A stretch of DNA of 64,000 nucleotides, taken from NCBI GenBank assembly GCA_020466095.1, contig CM035808.1, positions 44,168,793 through 44,232,792 of the forward strand, in the 5' to 3' direction. The notes beneath the pieces are model-generated. The model searched no databases. It saw nothing but the letters and a program-made list of their open reading frames with translations, and had not been told where the DNA came from. The DNA is from Chlorops oryzae. Taxonomy: Eukaryota > Arthropoda > Insecta > Diptera > Chloropidae. The position numbers and the translations under genes were made by a program. Of this stretch, positions 1-11,563 are shown piece by piece; the stretch's first letter is position 1, and every line of letters starts with the position of its first letter.

Positions 1-960
1 GATACGTGCGCGGCGGGCATTTCAATAATCAAGGCTAGAAAATATTATATACGCTCAACTCAAGTCGAAGAAGAAATGTTATGGGAAGACAAAAACCGGG
101 ATGGAGCGACTAATTGTGTTTTGTGCTATACGAACAAAAAAAAAAAACCAAATAAATAAATAAATAAATGAAAAAGAAGACGGTACGGCATAGACACAAT
201 ATTTTAATAAGACGCATTCCTGCTGATGGGAGCGCGTCAATAAATGGATTTTGTGTTAATGCAACAAGTGTTTTGATACTTTTGGTCTCTCTTTTTGTAT
301 ACAAGGAAAGTATTCCAGAGCAATGAGGTATCATCATCAGCATCATCATGGTTGCCTTTTGTTTATTCTGCTGAGATTTTTCTGTTTTGATTCGTGACTG
401 CTCTTATTTCAACACTTCAAAGTCAACAACAATAACAGAGTCGACGAAATGGAAGTGCTTGTCAAATAAAATAACAAATATTAAAACTGAGGACGAATTC
501 CTATATCGGAGAGTGTAATAATGCGCTCAAGGAAACATGTACGGGGGATTATTTAGTAAGTTTTTTCAAGAGGTTTGTGTTCTCTCCTTCCCTTAAGACC
601 TGAAAATGATGTGGAACTTTATCGACAAGATGCGAGGTAGAAGTTCAAGACGACATCCACAGCTGTCCCAGCGAACGGACGGAGGAGCGCAGCCAGACCC
701 AAAAATACGTAGAAACATCAGTTAAATGAAAAAATATTAGCAAAGGTCTCAGCGATGTGATGATTCAGGATCGGAATGCCTGTAAAAAGGTGTTGAGGTC
801 AAGTACCCTGACATCAGGAGCATGAGCGAACCCGAAAAAAGGTAAACAAGGATTAAAAAGAAGAACAAAACAATGCTACGTGGGACTTTTTTTCTATTTA
901 ATGTAACAAAAGACACTCCTCAAAGCTCCTTTAAACTCTTTTTTCGACCTATATTTTATG
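1..960. other. Gene-free AT-rich DNA
   Basis: I see no convincing open frame, splice-bounded exon or RNA gene here. The stretch is AT-rich with a few short A runs, including an AAATA-type tract near 150-170, and it leads into the large pyrimidine array. It is probably intronic or intergenic, but nothing in the sequence decides which. Confidence 0.5.
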
Positions 961-961
961 C

Positions 962-1529
962 ATTTCCTTGCTTCCTTCTTTGCTTATTTCATTCTTTCCT
1001 TGCTTCTTTTCATCCTTCATTCCTTCCTTCATTCTTTCCATCCTTCTTTCGTTCGTTTGTTCGTTCGGTCCTCCCTTCTTTCCTTCTTTCTTTCCTTCCT
1101 TCTTTCGTTCTTTCCTTCTTTCCTTCCTTCCTTCTTTCCTTCCTTATTCCTTCCTTCTTTCCTTCCTTCTTTCCTTCCTTATTTCCTTCCTTTCTTTCCT
1201 TCCATTCTTTCCTTCTTTCCTTCCTTCCTTCTTTCCTTCCTTCTTTCCTTCCTTCTTTCCTTCCTTCTTTCCTTCCTTCTTTCCTTCCTTCTTTCCTTCC
1301 TTCTTTCCTTCCTTCCTTCTTTCTTTCCTTCTTTCCTTCCTTCTTTCTTTAGTTCTTTAATTATTTTTTTTCCTTCCTTCCTTCTTTCTTTCCTTCTTTC
1401 CTTCCTTCTTTCTTTAGTTCTTTAATTCTTTCTTTCCTTCCATCTTTCCTTCTTTCCTTCCTTCTTTCTTTCTTTCTTTCCTTCTTTCCTTCCTTATTTC
1501 TTTCCTTCCTTCCTTCTTTTCTTCTTTTG
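962..1529. repeat. TTCC/TTTC polypyrimidine microsatellite array
   Basis: About 570 bp are almost purely C and T on the plus strand, built from interleaved TTCC, TTTC and TTCTTTCC units. The most regular part is about 1200-1340, where a 12-bp TTCCTTCCTTCT-type unit repeats. Occasional A bases and GTTC units mark older, decayed edges. The serine/phenylalanine/proline-rich open frames across it come only from the repeat and are not genes. The strict purine/pyrimidine asymmetry means it could form triplex (H-DNA) structure. Confidence 0.95.
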
Positions 1530-4500
1530 CTTAAAAATTGATGATGGGCCTACATCTGCCTCATAGCATCTTCCCATACTTCTAGTATATTTAATGCTCT
1601 TTCTTTTAATTCGTTGATCCCCATTTAGCCATGACCATGATCATCATTTCACCTTATCTATCCACCTTCTAAGCGGGCGTCCTTTTCTTTTCAAAAAAAC
1701 TGATTTTTCTTCTTTCTTCAATTAATTTTCAGAAAACTAAAAAAAAACAAAAAAAAAAAAAACGGCTAGCATAACGAATCCTATCCTAGACCTTTCAACA
1801 AATCACACCTATGGAAGACACCCATGGGTAAAAGCTTTCACCACCTTTCAAAACTCTTCGGATTACCTTCACAATGCCCTGAACTTTCAATGTCTTCTTC
1901 TTCTTCTGCTTTGTTCTTCATTCATGAAGTACTGAACTTGATGATGGACGAGGAAGTTGAGCTGACGACGCGATGGTCATCAGAGATCGTGGATACAGCA
2001 ATAGCAATCAAGCAATATTGCTGCTGATGCAGCATGCGATTTTTTTCTTCTTTTTGTTCAATTTTTCTATTTCCTCTGCGCGTTTTTTTTTTTTTTTTCT
2101 GTGCCCCGTCATTCTGCTACCTTACCTAAGGCCAACAACTTTAATTTAAAAATTTCAATGTTTTCATTTTGTATGTCCATTCACATTTACAACATATGCC
2201 GACGACTTACTAACTAGTGGATATGTACCACCATTCGTCGGCTACATCTCAGTAAGAGTAAAAATCTAGCTTTTGTTGCTGTAAAAAGCATGTTTTTAAA
2301 GCAAAAAAATTAAAAAAAAAGAAAAGAGGAATTGCATTTGTCGGTTCCATTGAATGGTGCACATTTACGATATGAAAATTGTTGTTTTTTTGACTTTTGT
2401 TTTTATGTTGTTTTGAAAAATGTTCTATGTTGTGTACGTTGTATGCACCCAATAACATGATGCGCTTTTTCAATTTTCTGCTTCAACTGTGCGTGAAGTT
2501 TTTTTTTTTTAGAAAAAAAAAGCACACACACAAAAATGGTTGAAAAAGAAAATTGGTTTTTCATAGAAAAAAAAGGTGAACAATTTTTTTCTTTATACCT
2601 TTTCAGTGATTTCTCTTTTCTGCAATCTATTAGATGCATGTTTTGGTTTTTAAGAATAAAGTTGCGATGTCTTTTATTGAGAAGCATTTTTTAAGGGCAA
2701 TGTTCTTATGCATAATGTTGTTATTCATTATGCTCCGAAAGAAAACAAGTATCATTGCAAGGCTTGTGTGTTTCAAAATATCCCCAAAGGGGTATGTTTT
2801 GATTACAGCATGTTTTGAAATAAACATGAGTGTTCGTGCACGGGATCTTCCTCCGAAATGAAGAGTCAAAACTCCTAGTGTGTGAAGAGTCCTAAAACAT
2901 GTCGAAAATTATTTGCTTTCAAACTAGGCTTTACCGTTAGTTGAAAGCAATTTTCTTGCTAACTTCAGAGTAAATGTTGCTGCGTGTTGTTTGTAAGAAA
3001 TTTAGTTTTTTTTTTTTTTTGTATAAAATCAAAACGTATGCCTTTCACAAGAAAATACAAAAAGCTCACCTATCACTATGCCACATTGTACATCCAATTA
3101 TATTTCAACAACAATCAAATGCGCATTCCAGCCTTATTTGTGTCTAACCCATGTTCAAAAAAAATTAGTTTGTTTCGATTTGATGTTTCTTGTCTTGTCG
3201 TAAGACATCAAAGTGATCGGTGCGTGCTTCATCACTGACTATCGATCTATGCTTCTGTCTGTTCAACTGTCGATCTTTGCGTGATCTTCCAGCAATGCCC
3301 ACAAGAAAAAAAACAACACAAAAACATTCTTGATGAGTAGCTTCATGTTTCTAGAGATCGCCTAGCACAAAACACTAACTCATTCCCTCTCATAACTGTT
3401 GTCCAGTGTGCTGCTATTGCACCAGCTTTTTTCTTTAATCGCAACACCACCACCACTGACTAGAGGCGGCAGTTTCTCCCTTACTTCCATAAAGTTTTCA
3501 CTACGCCTAATCAAGTCTTTTCCGCTTCTGTGGCTGTCTTTGTTGCACTTCTCTTTACTCTTTGCTATGGTTCTATTCAAGGGAATACATACACGAATAG
3601 GCATACTTACACTGCAACATGTTCTATCTTTATTGGTTTTTGATTTGGATTTATTGCAGCAATGAATATAAGCATGGAAAATTATTATGATTACCTCATC
3701 TTGATAATAATGTTGATAATGATAATTATGTCGTTTGTTGAGTGTTGTGCGCGCTCGCTTAACTTGATGATGTTCTTATGATTATTGCTTTTCTTGTTTT
3801 TTGTTGCTGCTGCTGCCGCTGCCGCCGTTTGATTTTAATGTTGTCTAAGCAGCATCTACTGATGATAGTTGATTATGTTGCTGATATTTTATTTTAATGA
3901 TGTCTGCACTCACCGATATGCATCGGAGTAAATTAAATGTCTATATATATAGTTGGAGCTAATAAACTTGGATGGATCTTAAATTAGAATTTACCAAGAA
4001 AATACAAGTACAAAAAAAAAAAATTAATCCCTTTCCGTATTTAAAAACGCGATTGCAAGTTTATCTTACAACAATGATATCATAAAGCTGTCAAAAAAGG
4101 CAAAAACGATAAGCAGATATTGCAGAAGCACGCAACAATGTTGAACAACAATGAATACAACTAATAATACACTCTGAAGAGCGGAGGAAAAAGCATTTAA
4201 AAAAGCTAAAAAAAAAAAACACACCGGAATCCAACAAAGAACCCCGAGACTCGAAAGCGTAAAAGAACAACGCGCCTGGAACATTTGTTGCATTCAGCAT
4301 TAAACAATGAAAAGATGAGCAACGACAAAAGAGACAAAAAAAAAACAAAAATACGACAAGGAAATCGAAAGCTCTAAGGGGCTTGGTGAATCATAAAAAG
4401 ACCAGAAATCGTGCGTCTTCGGGCTTTGTACATAAAACGACCGAATGGAAAATCCTTTGGATTTACGGATTTGTGACCAAATGTGGTAAAACACGAACGA

Positions 4501-5150
4501 ACAAACGAAACTACGAATGTGCTTCAACAAAAACAAAAAAAAAATTAAAACAAAATCGCGCGACAAACATTAAATCAACAAGAAATGCAACAACAACAAC
4601 AACCATTACAACAACAATCGCAACGAAAAGTGTAAAAGCAACATCAAGAGGGGAAACAATAGCGAAAAATATGCTCAAAATGTTTCTAGCTACATTGTAT
4701 CTAGGCATGCATCTGGGGGATAGGAGCCTATTTTGCTGCCACAGCTAAATATCTCGGCGGCGTGGTTCATACATGCATACATCTATGTTATGTCGTGCAC
4801 ATTTTTCATGTTCATCTCGACAAAAAAAAAAACAATAACAACAACAACCAATGCATTTAAGTGGTATGAGCATAATACAGCAACAACCACAACAACAAAA
4901 AATTGTCATAAGCGTTCTATAAAATTCGCATCTTTATCGCGTAACTCTTTCTGCAAGATCTCTCATAACCAAGCATGCAAGCGATACATTATCCAAGCAG
5001 AGAAAGATATTTGTGCTATTGCGCACAGGTTAGATAACTGCAAGTGAATAATCCTTTTTTCGGAATGGAAGCGAAAACATTTCGCAACCCACTTGGAAAA
5101 TATGAAGACGATGACAACAAAGTTGCATGTGGAAAATTAATAAAAACAAT
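1530..5150. other. Gene-free stretch, 3.6 kb
   Basis: No coding signal or recognisable mobile element is visible. There are many A or T homopolymers (for example about 1741-1762, 2084-2098, 2502-2520 and 3005-3020), short CAA runs near 4590-4620 and 4830-4900, and a GCTGCTGCTGCC run near 3805-3825. Open frames here are short, low-complexity and lack family motifs. Confidence 0.5.
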
Positions 5151-5299
5151 GAATCAAGGGTATATTCCCTTGATGATCCTTAAATGATAGAAATTGATCC
5201 TTGATGTACTAATTTATTGAATGATTGAATAAGGATATATTTTTTTAAAACTTCTAGAAGGCCTCACATACAAAAATATGATATACATAAATAAAAAGC

Positions 5300-5760
5300 A
5301 TTCTGAGTCCTAAATGAGTCATTTATGGATATTTATTCGGAGTGTGAACCCTCATAATGAGCTCATTTAGGAGTCGAAAATGAGCGTGTTTCCCTTTTTT
5401 CAAGGGTCGTCCTATATGAGTCCGAATCATATACCTAAGGAGCCCATATTAGGGTCATATATGTATGAGTCCTCCGCACCCATATTTATGAGTTAAAAAA
5501 GGGTTTAGTGATAGATACACGCACAGCTCTCGGTTTTTGGATATTATTATAATTTCAAATATTTTTTCTCAATGTTTATCTCTCGCCCCTGTGTGGGATT
5601 CGAGCCTTGGAACTCTCGCTTTCGAGTTCTGTGCTCACCGATCCCCTGTTTTCCAAATCGAAATTTTTGGAGGTTGCATTTTTTCTCCTTCTTATTTTCT
5701 ACATATTTCGGACTCATTTCGGACTCATATTTTCGAGCACTCCGAATATGTTTTGTGTAT
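5300..5760. mobile_element. Inverted-repeat-rich element with tRNA-like B box (unclassified)
   Basis: GAGTCCTAAATGAG at 5305-5318 faces its near-perfect inverse at 5362-5375 (13 of 14). TTCGGAGTG near 5337 faces CACTCCGAA near 5741, and ATGAGTCCGAA-like words recur in both orientations through the block. On the minus strand, 5587-5599 contains GGCTCGAATCCC, close to a tRNA B box, which suggests a tRNA-derived segment inside. The combination fits a foldback or SINE-containing MITE. No terminal repeat or target duplication could be fixed, so the boundaries are approximate. Confidence 0.4.
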
Positions 5761-5772
5761 GGTATATGTATA

Positions 5773-6121
5773 CAGTCGTCTGGATAGTGTGAACACCGGG
5801 TGGAGTAAACACCTTGGAAGTTGCAACACATGAGCTGAGGGTTATACAACAGATAACGCAGGTTTGCTTACTTTTCACGAGAAGTCCGCACAAACCTCCT
5901 ATAAGAACCTAATAAACAAACGTTCCTATTGAATTTATTTCAAACAATGAGCTTCTTGGCAAAGAAAGATTGTTTTGAATCTTGCATGTAAATTTCTGAT
6001 CTCATATGAACCAAATAAACCTAATTAAAGATACAAAAATATTGAGTCTCGATAGTGTGAACAAATTCAATAATGTGAAAATTCCTTGGAAAAATTAGTT
6101 AACCCTATCCAGACTCTACTG
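5773..6121. mobile_element. Pogo/Tc1-mariner-type MITE, copy 1 (349 bp)
   Basis: The left end reads CAGTCG..TCTGGATAGTGTGAAC and the right end, reverse-complemented, reads CAGTAGAGTCTGGATAGGGT. TA lies directly outside both ends (5771-5772 and 6122-6123). The GATAGTGTGAAC word occurs again about 70 bp inside the right end. CAGT termini with a TA duplication are typical of pogo/Tigger-like members of the Tc1-mariner superfamily. There is no transposase frame, so it is non-autonomous. A related copy lies at 42515-43087, with shared sequence beyond the termini. Confidence 0.75.
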
Positions 6122-6123
6122 TA

Positions 6124-9020
6124 TATACTTATATGTATGAATAAATATTTTATAAATTACCAACGCGGTCATTTCAACATAGACTAAATTTATTCCTTCC
6201 CCATTTGAAGGCTATAAAGCTTCGCAATTTTTGTTTTATTCACCTTCGCCCTTTTCAAATGACATCTCCTCTCAGGGAAGAAGGCATTCCATGGAAAAAG
6301 GAATTTACCTGTTGGAAGGTTTGTTATTTTTGTTTGGTTCGTTTGATTGTTATTTGGAAGCTTTGTCGCATGAATTGGGGCGAAGTTTACCTTCCAAAGT
6401 CGTGGTTTATGACCTCAAAACAAAGCCTGAAGTATTCATTGTGTTTGGCAAAGAATGAACTCTCAATGAGAATTCGTAGACCTTTAAGCTTTTATGATTT
6501 ATGGAAGTGGAAAATGCGATTTTTCAAGGGCTTTTTTTGTTGGATTTTTTGTAACAGAGTACCCTATGAGTAACAGAATGGCCAAAGAATATGAAGTCAA
6601 ATATATGAACCTTTGAGAGAGCTTTGAGAGGATTCTAAAATGAAAAAGTAGAAGAGTTGAATGTTGAAAGGACTTTACGGTGTTTATTATCCTTGGCAGG
6701 ACGTTATTTAAATTTATTAGGAATTCAAGAAAATAAAGTCAACAGAAAGTATTCTCCACCTGAATGTATGGGCGGCATCGTATCTCTGCCATTTCCAATG
6801 GCCATCTGCTTTAACGCAAGTATCACTATTTGACTTCTTATTTTCGTGTGAGAAACTTTTTGCAAGATTTTTACGATTCTCATCTATGTGCGCTATCAGC
6901 TTTCCAACTAAGTAACCTAATCGCTCGCTCTGTCTCTATCTAACAACATAGATTTCGTACAACCGAGTACAGAGTCCCGGCTTAAAAACGTCAATTAAAC
7001 ACGTGACTAAAAACATTATTTAACACCTCGAAGCATGTCAGAAAAGTAGCGGTCAATTGTATATTATTACAACAACAGCTTGTGCCCCAATGTGCCATGG
7101 AGCATGAGGACCATAAAGACTCTGGGTTGAAAAATTCAAGCGAATTCCGTACGTTAAGTGAACACACATATAATTTATGTGCAATGAAAACGCGCATAAT
7201 ACACGTTCTGCAACATGAAGCTATAGCGACACAATGCTCGAATGCAACAATGTTCAGGCGCAATGTCGCTGATTAAGCACACTCACCAAAATGGCAACAT
7301 ATGAGGTGGAAACTTTCTAATAAGCGCAACAATTGTACAAATATGCGTCGTCTTCGCGCCTCAGCGTCACCATTTGGTGGCAATTATTTTCCTCACACTT
7401 GCCCGCCACAGTTTGTCTGTCCTATGTCGCGCTCAGAGACTCTCAGATTGCACAATATCACTAGATTGGCAAACGAAAATAATATAGAAAAAAAAAAAAA
7501 AAACACCACACCGCGGTGCACCGTGGCAGCAATGGCAACGGGTCATTCCAATAAAATTTGAAGAGGTATTAAGAAAAATGAAGACAGAGTCCCGTCCCCA
7601 GCCGAGAGTAGCTAACTTAGCCGAGGTTCCCCAAACCCGAGCGAGATGAATCGCTCGAAACACCTCATCTGTGTATAAAAATAAGTAATTGCCACTGATA
7701 GGCACCACTTCGGCTAGATACCTAGCCTAGCTATGTATATAATATCCACTCCGAATGAATGCTATCGATGTTGCTGACTTTGTCAGTCGATTCGTTCGTC
7801 CGTCCGTCCGTCCGTCTGTCTCTCCGTCCGTTTGTGGCGCAGCATTTGTTTGCTTCGGGTAGCTCTTGCGCCTTATGTATATGCGCGCGCATCCAATCTT
7901 AATCGGAGGAAATACTCGAACGAACAAGCCTGCAAGAAAGCAACAATTCTGTCTTGTGCACGACACACAAAGCGCACAAACGCGACTTTGCTGCTGTCAA
8001 CTGGCATGGAGGTCGAAAACTTTTTACTTTACGAACGGCAGCGTGCCGTTCCGTTCCATTCCGTTCCGTCCAGCCAGCATTCGCGGCAACAACTTGTGAA
8101 GCAAACGATTTTCGGCTGAAAGGCTAAAACCTGAAATTTCTACTCAAAACCGTTTTCAGTTACTTCTGCGCGCATGCTCAGTGACCGCAGGGTGCTGCTA
8201 GCAACATTCACGTCTACGTAAGGCAATACAAAAATAAAGGAGAAAAAAAAGACATACAGTTCACCACTGTACAATCAAAACTTAAGAAAATTCTCTGTAT
8301 ATACATTGGTGGTTGGTGCACTCTCGACGATGGATAGCGTCGTCCCCAAACCCTGCTCCAATTCATTTCGGATCTATGCAAGATTTCGCGTAGAAATGTT
8401 AAATTTTCTTGTGGTGGACTAAGGTGCAGCAGCCGAAGCGGTTAGCCGGGGGCAATTAGAAATTTATTACCCAAATGAAAATACACTTGATTAGTAAAAT
8501 TGTACAAAACACACCGTCGTCTTCGGGTTTTGTGTGAATGTATGCCATATTATAATAATAAATGCACGTGCATACACACGACTGCGAGTGCTGAATGAAG
8601 CACAGTGGGCTAACTGTGGGCAATTTTCAGTGAAAAAATGTAAGACATTGTCATTTCAAAGCAAAAGACTAAAAGAGGCCTGAATAAAATAACATAATTT
8701 GATTTTACAGTAGAACCCGGATACAAGGACTATTAAAAAGGGGACAGGGACAGTCTTTGACCGTAGAATGCAGCGGTCTAAACGCCCAACATTAACCGAC
8801 TGAGGGACGTAAAGATTCAAGAGGTACTTATTCTAATTTTTGCCCATCCAAAAACCGACACCACGAATTGTCATATGGGAAAACTGCATGAGTGAGGAGT
8901 AAATAAGACGTGTTTGCCCGGAATTTTTTATTATTAAAAGGGGTGATTTCTATATTTCTGGACATTCAGTGTATCCAATTGATCGGTTTATAAGGAAATA
9001 CCTATGTTTATAACCTATAG
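6124..9020. other. Gene-free stretch with an isolated pogo-like end and a GTCY tract
   Basis: No supported gene. A (GTCC/GTCT)n tract occupies about 7793-7834. At 8707-8735 TA is followed by CAGTAGAACCCGGATAC, which resembles a single pogo-type terminus, but I could not find its partner. Poly-A runs occur near 7490-7503. The open frames at 6205-6573 and 7301-7561 show no domain, splice context or coding bias I can recognise. Confidence 0.45.
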
Positions 9021-9026
9021 GCTAAG

Positions 9027-9240
9027 TTAGAATTTGTGTGGCTGTGTCACCAAGGGTGACACACTTAGGCACCAAATGGCCCCATTGTGATACCACGTAT
9101 TATATTGGGAAAACAAAAAAAAACAGAAACTGAAAAAAACGACATAAACATCCTTGATTTCTGCTGGGAGTCGAACCCAGGGCTTTCGTAAATTGCCATC
9201 TCTAGTAAACACCTAACTATGAACTAAAACTGATTTAAAG
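9027..9240 (-). mobile_element. tRNA-derived SINE candidate
   Basis: Read on the minus strand, a tRNA-like head runs from about 9228 to 9155. It has an A-box-like TAGTTCATAGTTAGG and a T-arm whose stem CTGGG/CCCAG closes perfectly around TTCGACT, giving the B box GGTTCGACTCC. The 5' and 3' acceptor strands do not pair, so it is not a working tRNA gene. Beyond the head is a T-rich body and, near 9045-9063, a hairpin GTGTCACC/GGTGACAC. This layout is what a tRNA-related SINE looks like, but only one copy is in the window and there is no visible target duplication. Confidence 0.4.
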
Positions 9241-9275
9241 CCGTTGCTCTAAACGATTTGATTATAAAGTCGTAT

Positions 9276-9650
9276 CAGAGATGCCAGACCCGCCAGATTT
9301 TTGAGAAATACTTGGAGTTTACCTTTTTCCTTTTTTTTTTACTAATCAGTAATTCGAAATTGGCAAAATTTTTATTTTCTGGACAGCATGAATCGAAAAT
9401 TTCTAACAAAACAATATCATATGGCAACCCTGGAGTAAACATATGTGGACATATTTAACTAGAATTAAAACTTTAGGTATGATAAGACTCCCAAAAAGCT
9501 AAAAAATAAAGTCCATGAAAAGCAAAAGAGGTGATTATGAACTTTTCTTAAAGGAATAATAGGAAAAATTTTACCACGAAAATCCATTAAAATTAGTCCC
9601 GAATTTTTGGAAAAACCCCGTCTTGCAAATAAAGTCATTTGGCAGCACTG
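9276..9650. mobile_element. Possible hAT-like MITE ends
   Basis: CAGAGATGCCA at 9276-9286 faces two candidate partners: TGGCAACCCTG ending at 9432 and TGGCAGCACTG ending at 9650. Ends of the form CAGNGNTGCCA are common in hAT transposons. The three ends could be a nested pair or a composite. No matching 8-bp flanks are visible for either pairing, so the call rests only on the terminal words. Confidence 0.35.
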
Positions 9651-11106
9651 ATACTCATATGCATATATATTTGAACAAAAAATCGACCTCTTTCGCCCAC
9701 TGTACTTATAGGAAAACACACAAGAAAAGACACTTTAAGAACACAATAATCTCTTCTTTCTTTTTGCTCACCCAATTTCCGAGCAATTCACCTTAAGCCG
9801 AGAAACTGTGTGGGTGGCGGCACATAGCTTTGCAAAAGGAATAAAATAAGAAAATAGAAGAAAAGAAAAATTCAGCATTTCAGGCTATAAACCGCTTTAA
9901 TGACGTTAATAGCTCATGGAAAATCCACAAAGCATTTTCATGTCGCGCAGTGGGGGTCGCATTTTAACTCCACAGAGCAAAGAATTCTCCAATAGCCATC
10001 GGGCAAAGCGTGCAGTGATTTTCTGGCGAAAAAAGGAGAAAAAAGAACACAAATCTCAAATTTCAAGCACAAGGATATGCGCCTGAAAACGGGGGATCGA
10101 AATCAACCAAAAAGAACAATGGCTCCACATAATGGCGTAATAAACAAATTTTATGACTTCAAAGACGGAAAAAAAACAAACAAAAAATGAACATTAGCGA
10201 AATGAAAGAAACTAAATTGATTCCTGTGCACTTTGAATGCTAATAACTACAACTTCATCAATGTGCAGTCATCATTGTCATAATCGAAGTCATTTGGGAG
10301 AAGTTGCACGAACAACAACAACAAAAAACCGCTCAAGTGTCGGAAAGTGTTGCTGCAACAGTGTATTTGATGTTCCTTTATTATTATTGCTTTTTTTGTT
10401 GTTTTTTCTATTTTTTCTGGTTTTTTTTGTTATTGTTACTGTGTTGCTGTTGCTTTTAATGCACTTTGTGACTGCGTTGAAAACACCAATTATAGACAAT
10501 AATTACATATATGGACAGCAACAGTAAGTAATCATGCCAGCACTCGAGCCGGACACAACAGAATTCTTTACAACGACGCGACATGCATGTGCAGCATTTC
10601 AAATGGAAGCAACATCAACAGCAGCGACAGAAGCAGCAGCAAACGGTGTAAAAGTACCATGCACCAGAGAAAGGCACAAACCGACAACAACCAGTAATTA
10701 TTTTAGCTAAATTGTATAAATGCAGCAGCGGCAGCAGCAACCAGAGCCACAGCAACAGAGCAAGTGTTACTTGCTCCGGGCACAATGTTTATATCCATCG
10801 CAATGTTGCAGTCATGCTGGTAAGCAAAAAACGAAAAACGAAATAAAACAACTTCAAAAAATGCGCAGCAGCAATTTCCCGCGTACAAATTTTAATTATA
10901 CGGCAAATCGATGCTCGACGCAACACGTACGCATGCGCGCAATGGCATTTTTTTTTTTTTCAAGGCGAACGAACAGACAGACAGACAATGAAAGCAATTT
11001 TGATGTTAGAAAATTTAGAAGTCCATTCGGTTGGAAATTAAATGCATTTTTGCATAGCTACGTTGTTGTTCGTTCTCCTTTCTCTCACACATCATGTGTC
11101 GTAAGT
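9651..11106. other. Gene-free stretch with CAG/CAA runs
   Basis: The content is low complexity: A-rich DNA, CAACAACAA near 10311-10325 and an impure CAG/CAA run at about 10600-10760. A short GACA run lies at about 10972-10987. The glutamine-rich open frame at 10720-11223 is a by-product of the CAG run and has no motif or splice signal supporting it. Confidence 0.45.
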
Positions 11107-11563
11107 AAGCATGTTGCCAATCAAAATGTTTATGGCTTAGGGGAATTAGTTCACCCAGATTTGAATAGAAGAACATGTTGTTTGGTGAGAGGTTATCTGC
11201 GCTGCTGCAGTTTAATTTATTGAGAGCAACAGAAGAAAATTTAAAAAATTGATTGATATTCAAGCGTGCATTTTCGAGTATCCTTCAAATAGGAATTTTT
11301 TCTTGAAGTGCCCCACAATACCAGCTCCAAATAAAAAAGTATAAATTTAATATCGAAATCAATTAAATGAAAACAAATCTCTAAGCATGTTGCCAATCAA
11401 AATGTTTATGGCTTGGGGGAATCAGTTCACCCAAATTTGAATAGGAACATGTTGTTTGTTGAGGCTCTTTCTTTGTGCTGATGCGGTGTAATTTCTTGAT
11501 TTCAATCTTTTCTTATTCTTGAAATGCCGAAATCGCAATCAATTAAATGAAAATAAATCTCTC
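11107..11563. repeat. Direct tandem duplication, 276-bp period
   Basis: The segment starting AAGCATGTTGCCAATC at 11107 recurs at 11383 with a few substitutions. Shared blocks include AAAATGTTTATGGCTT, a GGGAAT.AGTTCACCCA block, ACATGTTGTTTG and TCAATTAAATGAAAA. The second copy is shortened to about 180 bp by internal deletions. Both copies end in the same AAATCTCT word. It is a local segmental duplication of non-coding DNA, not a recognised transposon. Confidence 0.85.

Noticed and set aside
873..1425. Serine/phenylalanine-rich proteins of 130-159 residues in all three plus frames
   Set aside because: All three frames are open because the DNA is a TTCC/TTTC repeat; there is no start context, splice site or motif.
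9155..9230. A functional tRNA gene on the minus strand
   Set aside because: The T arm is perfect, but the acceptor strands do not pair and the anticodon arm is not formed, so it is a SINE head or tRNA relic.
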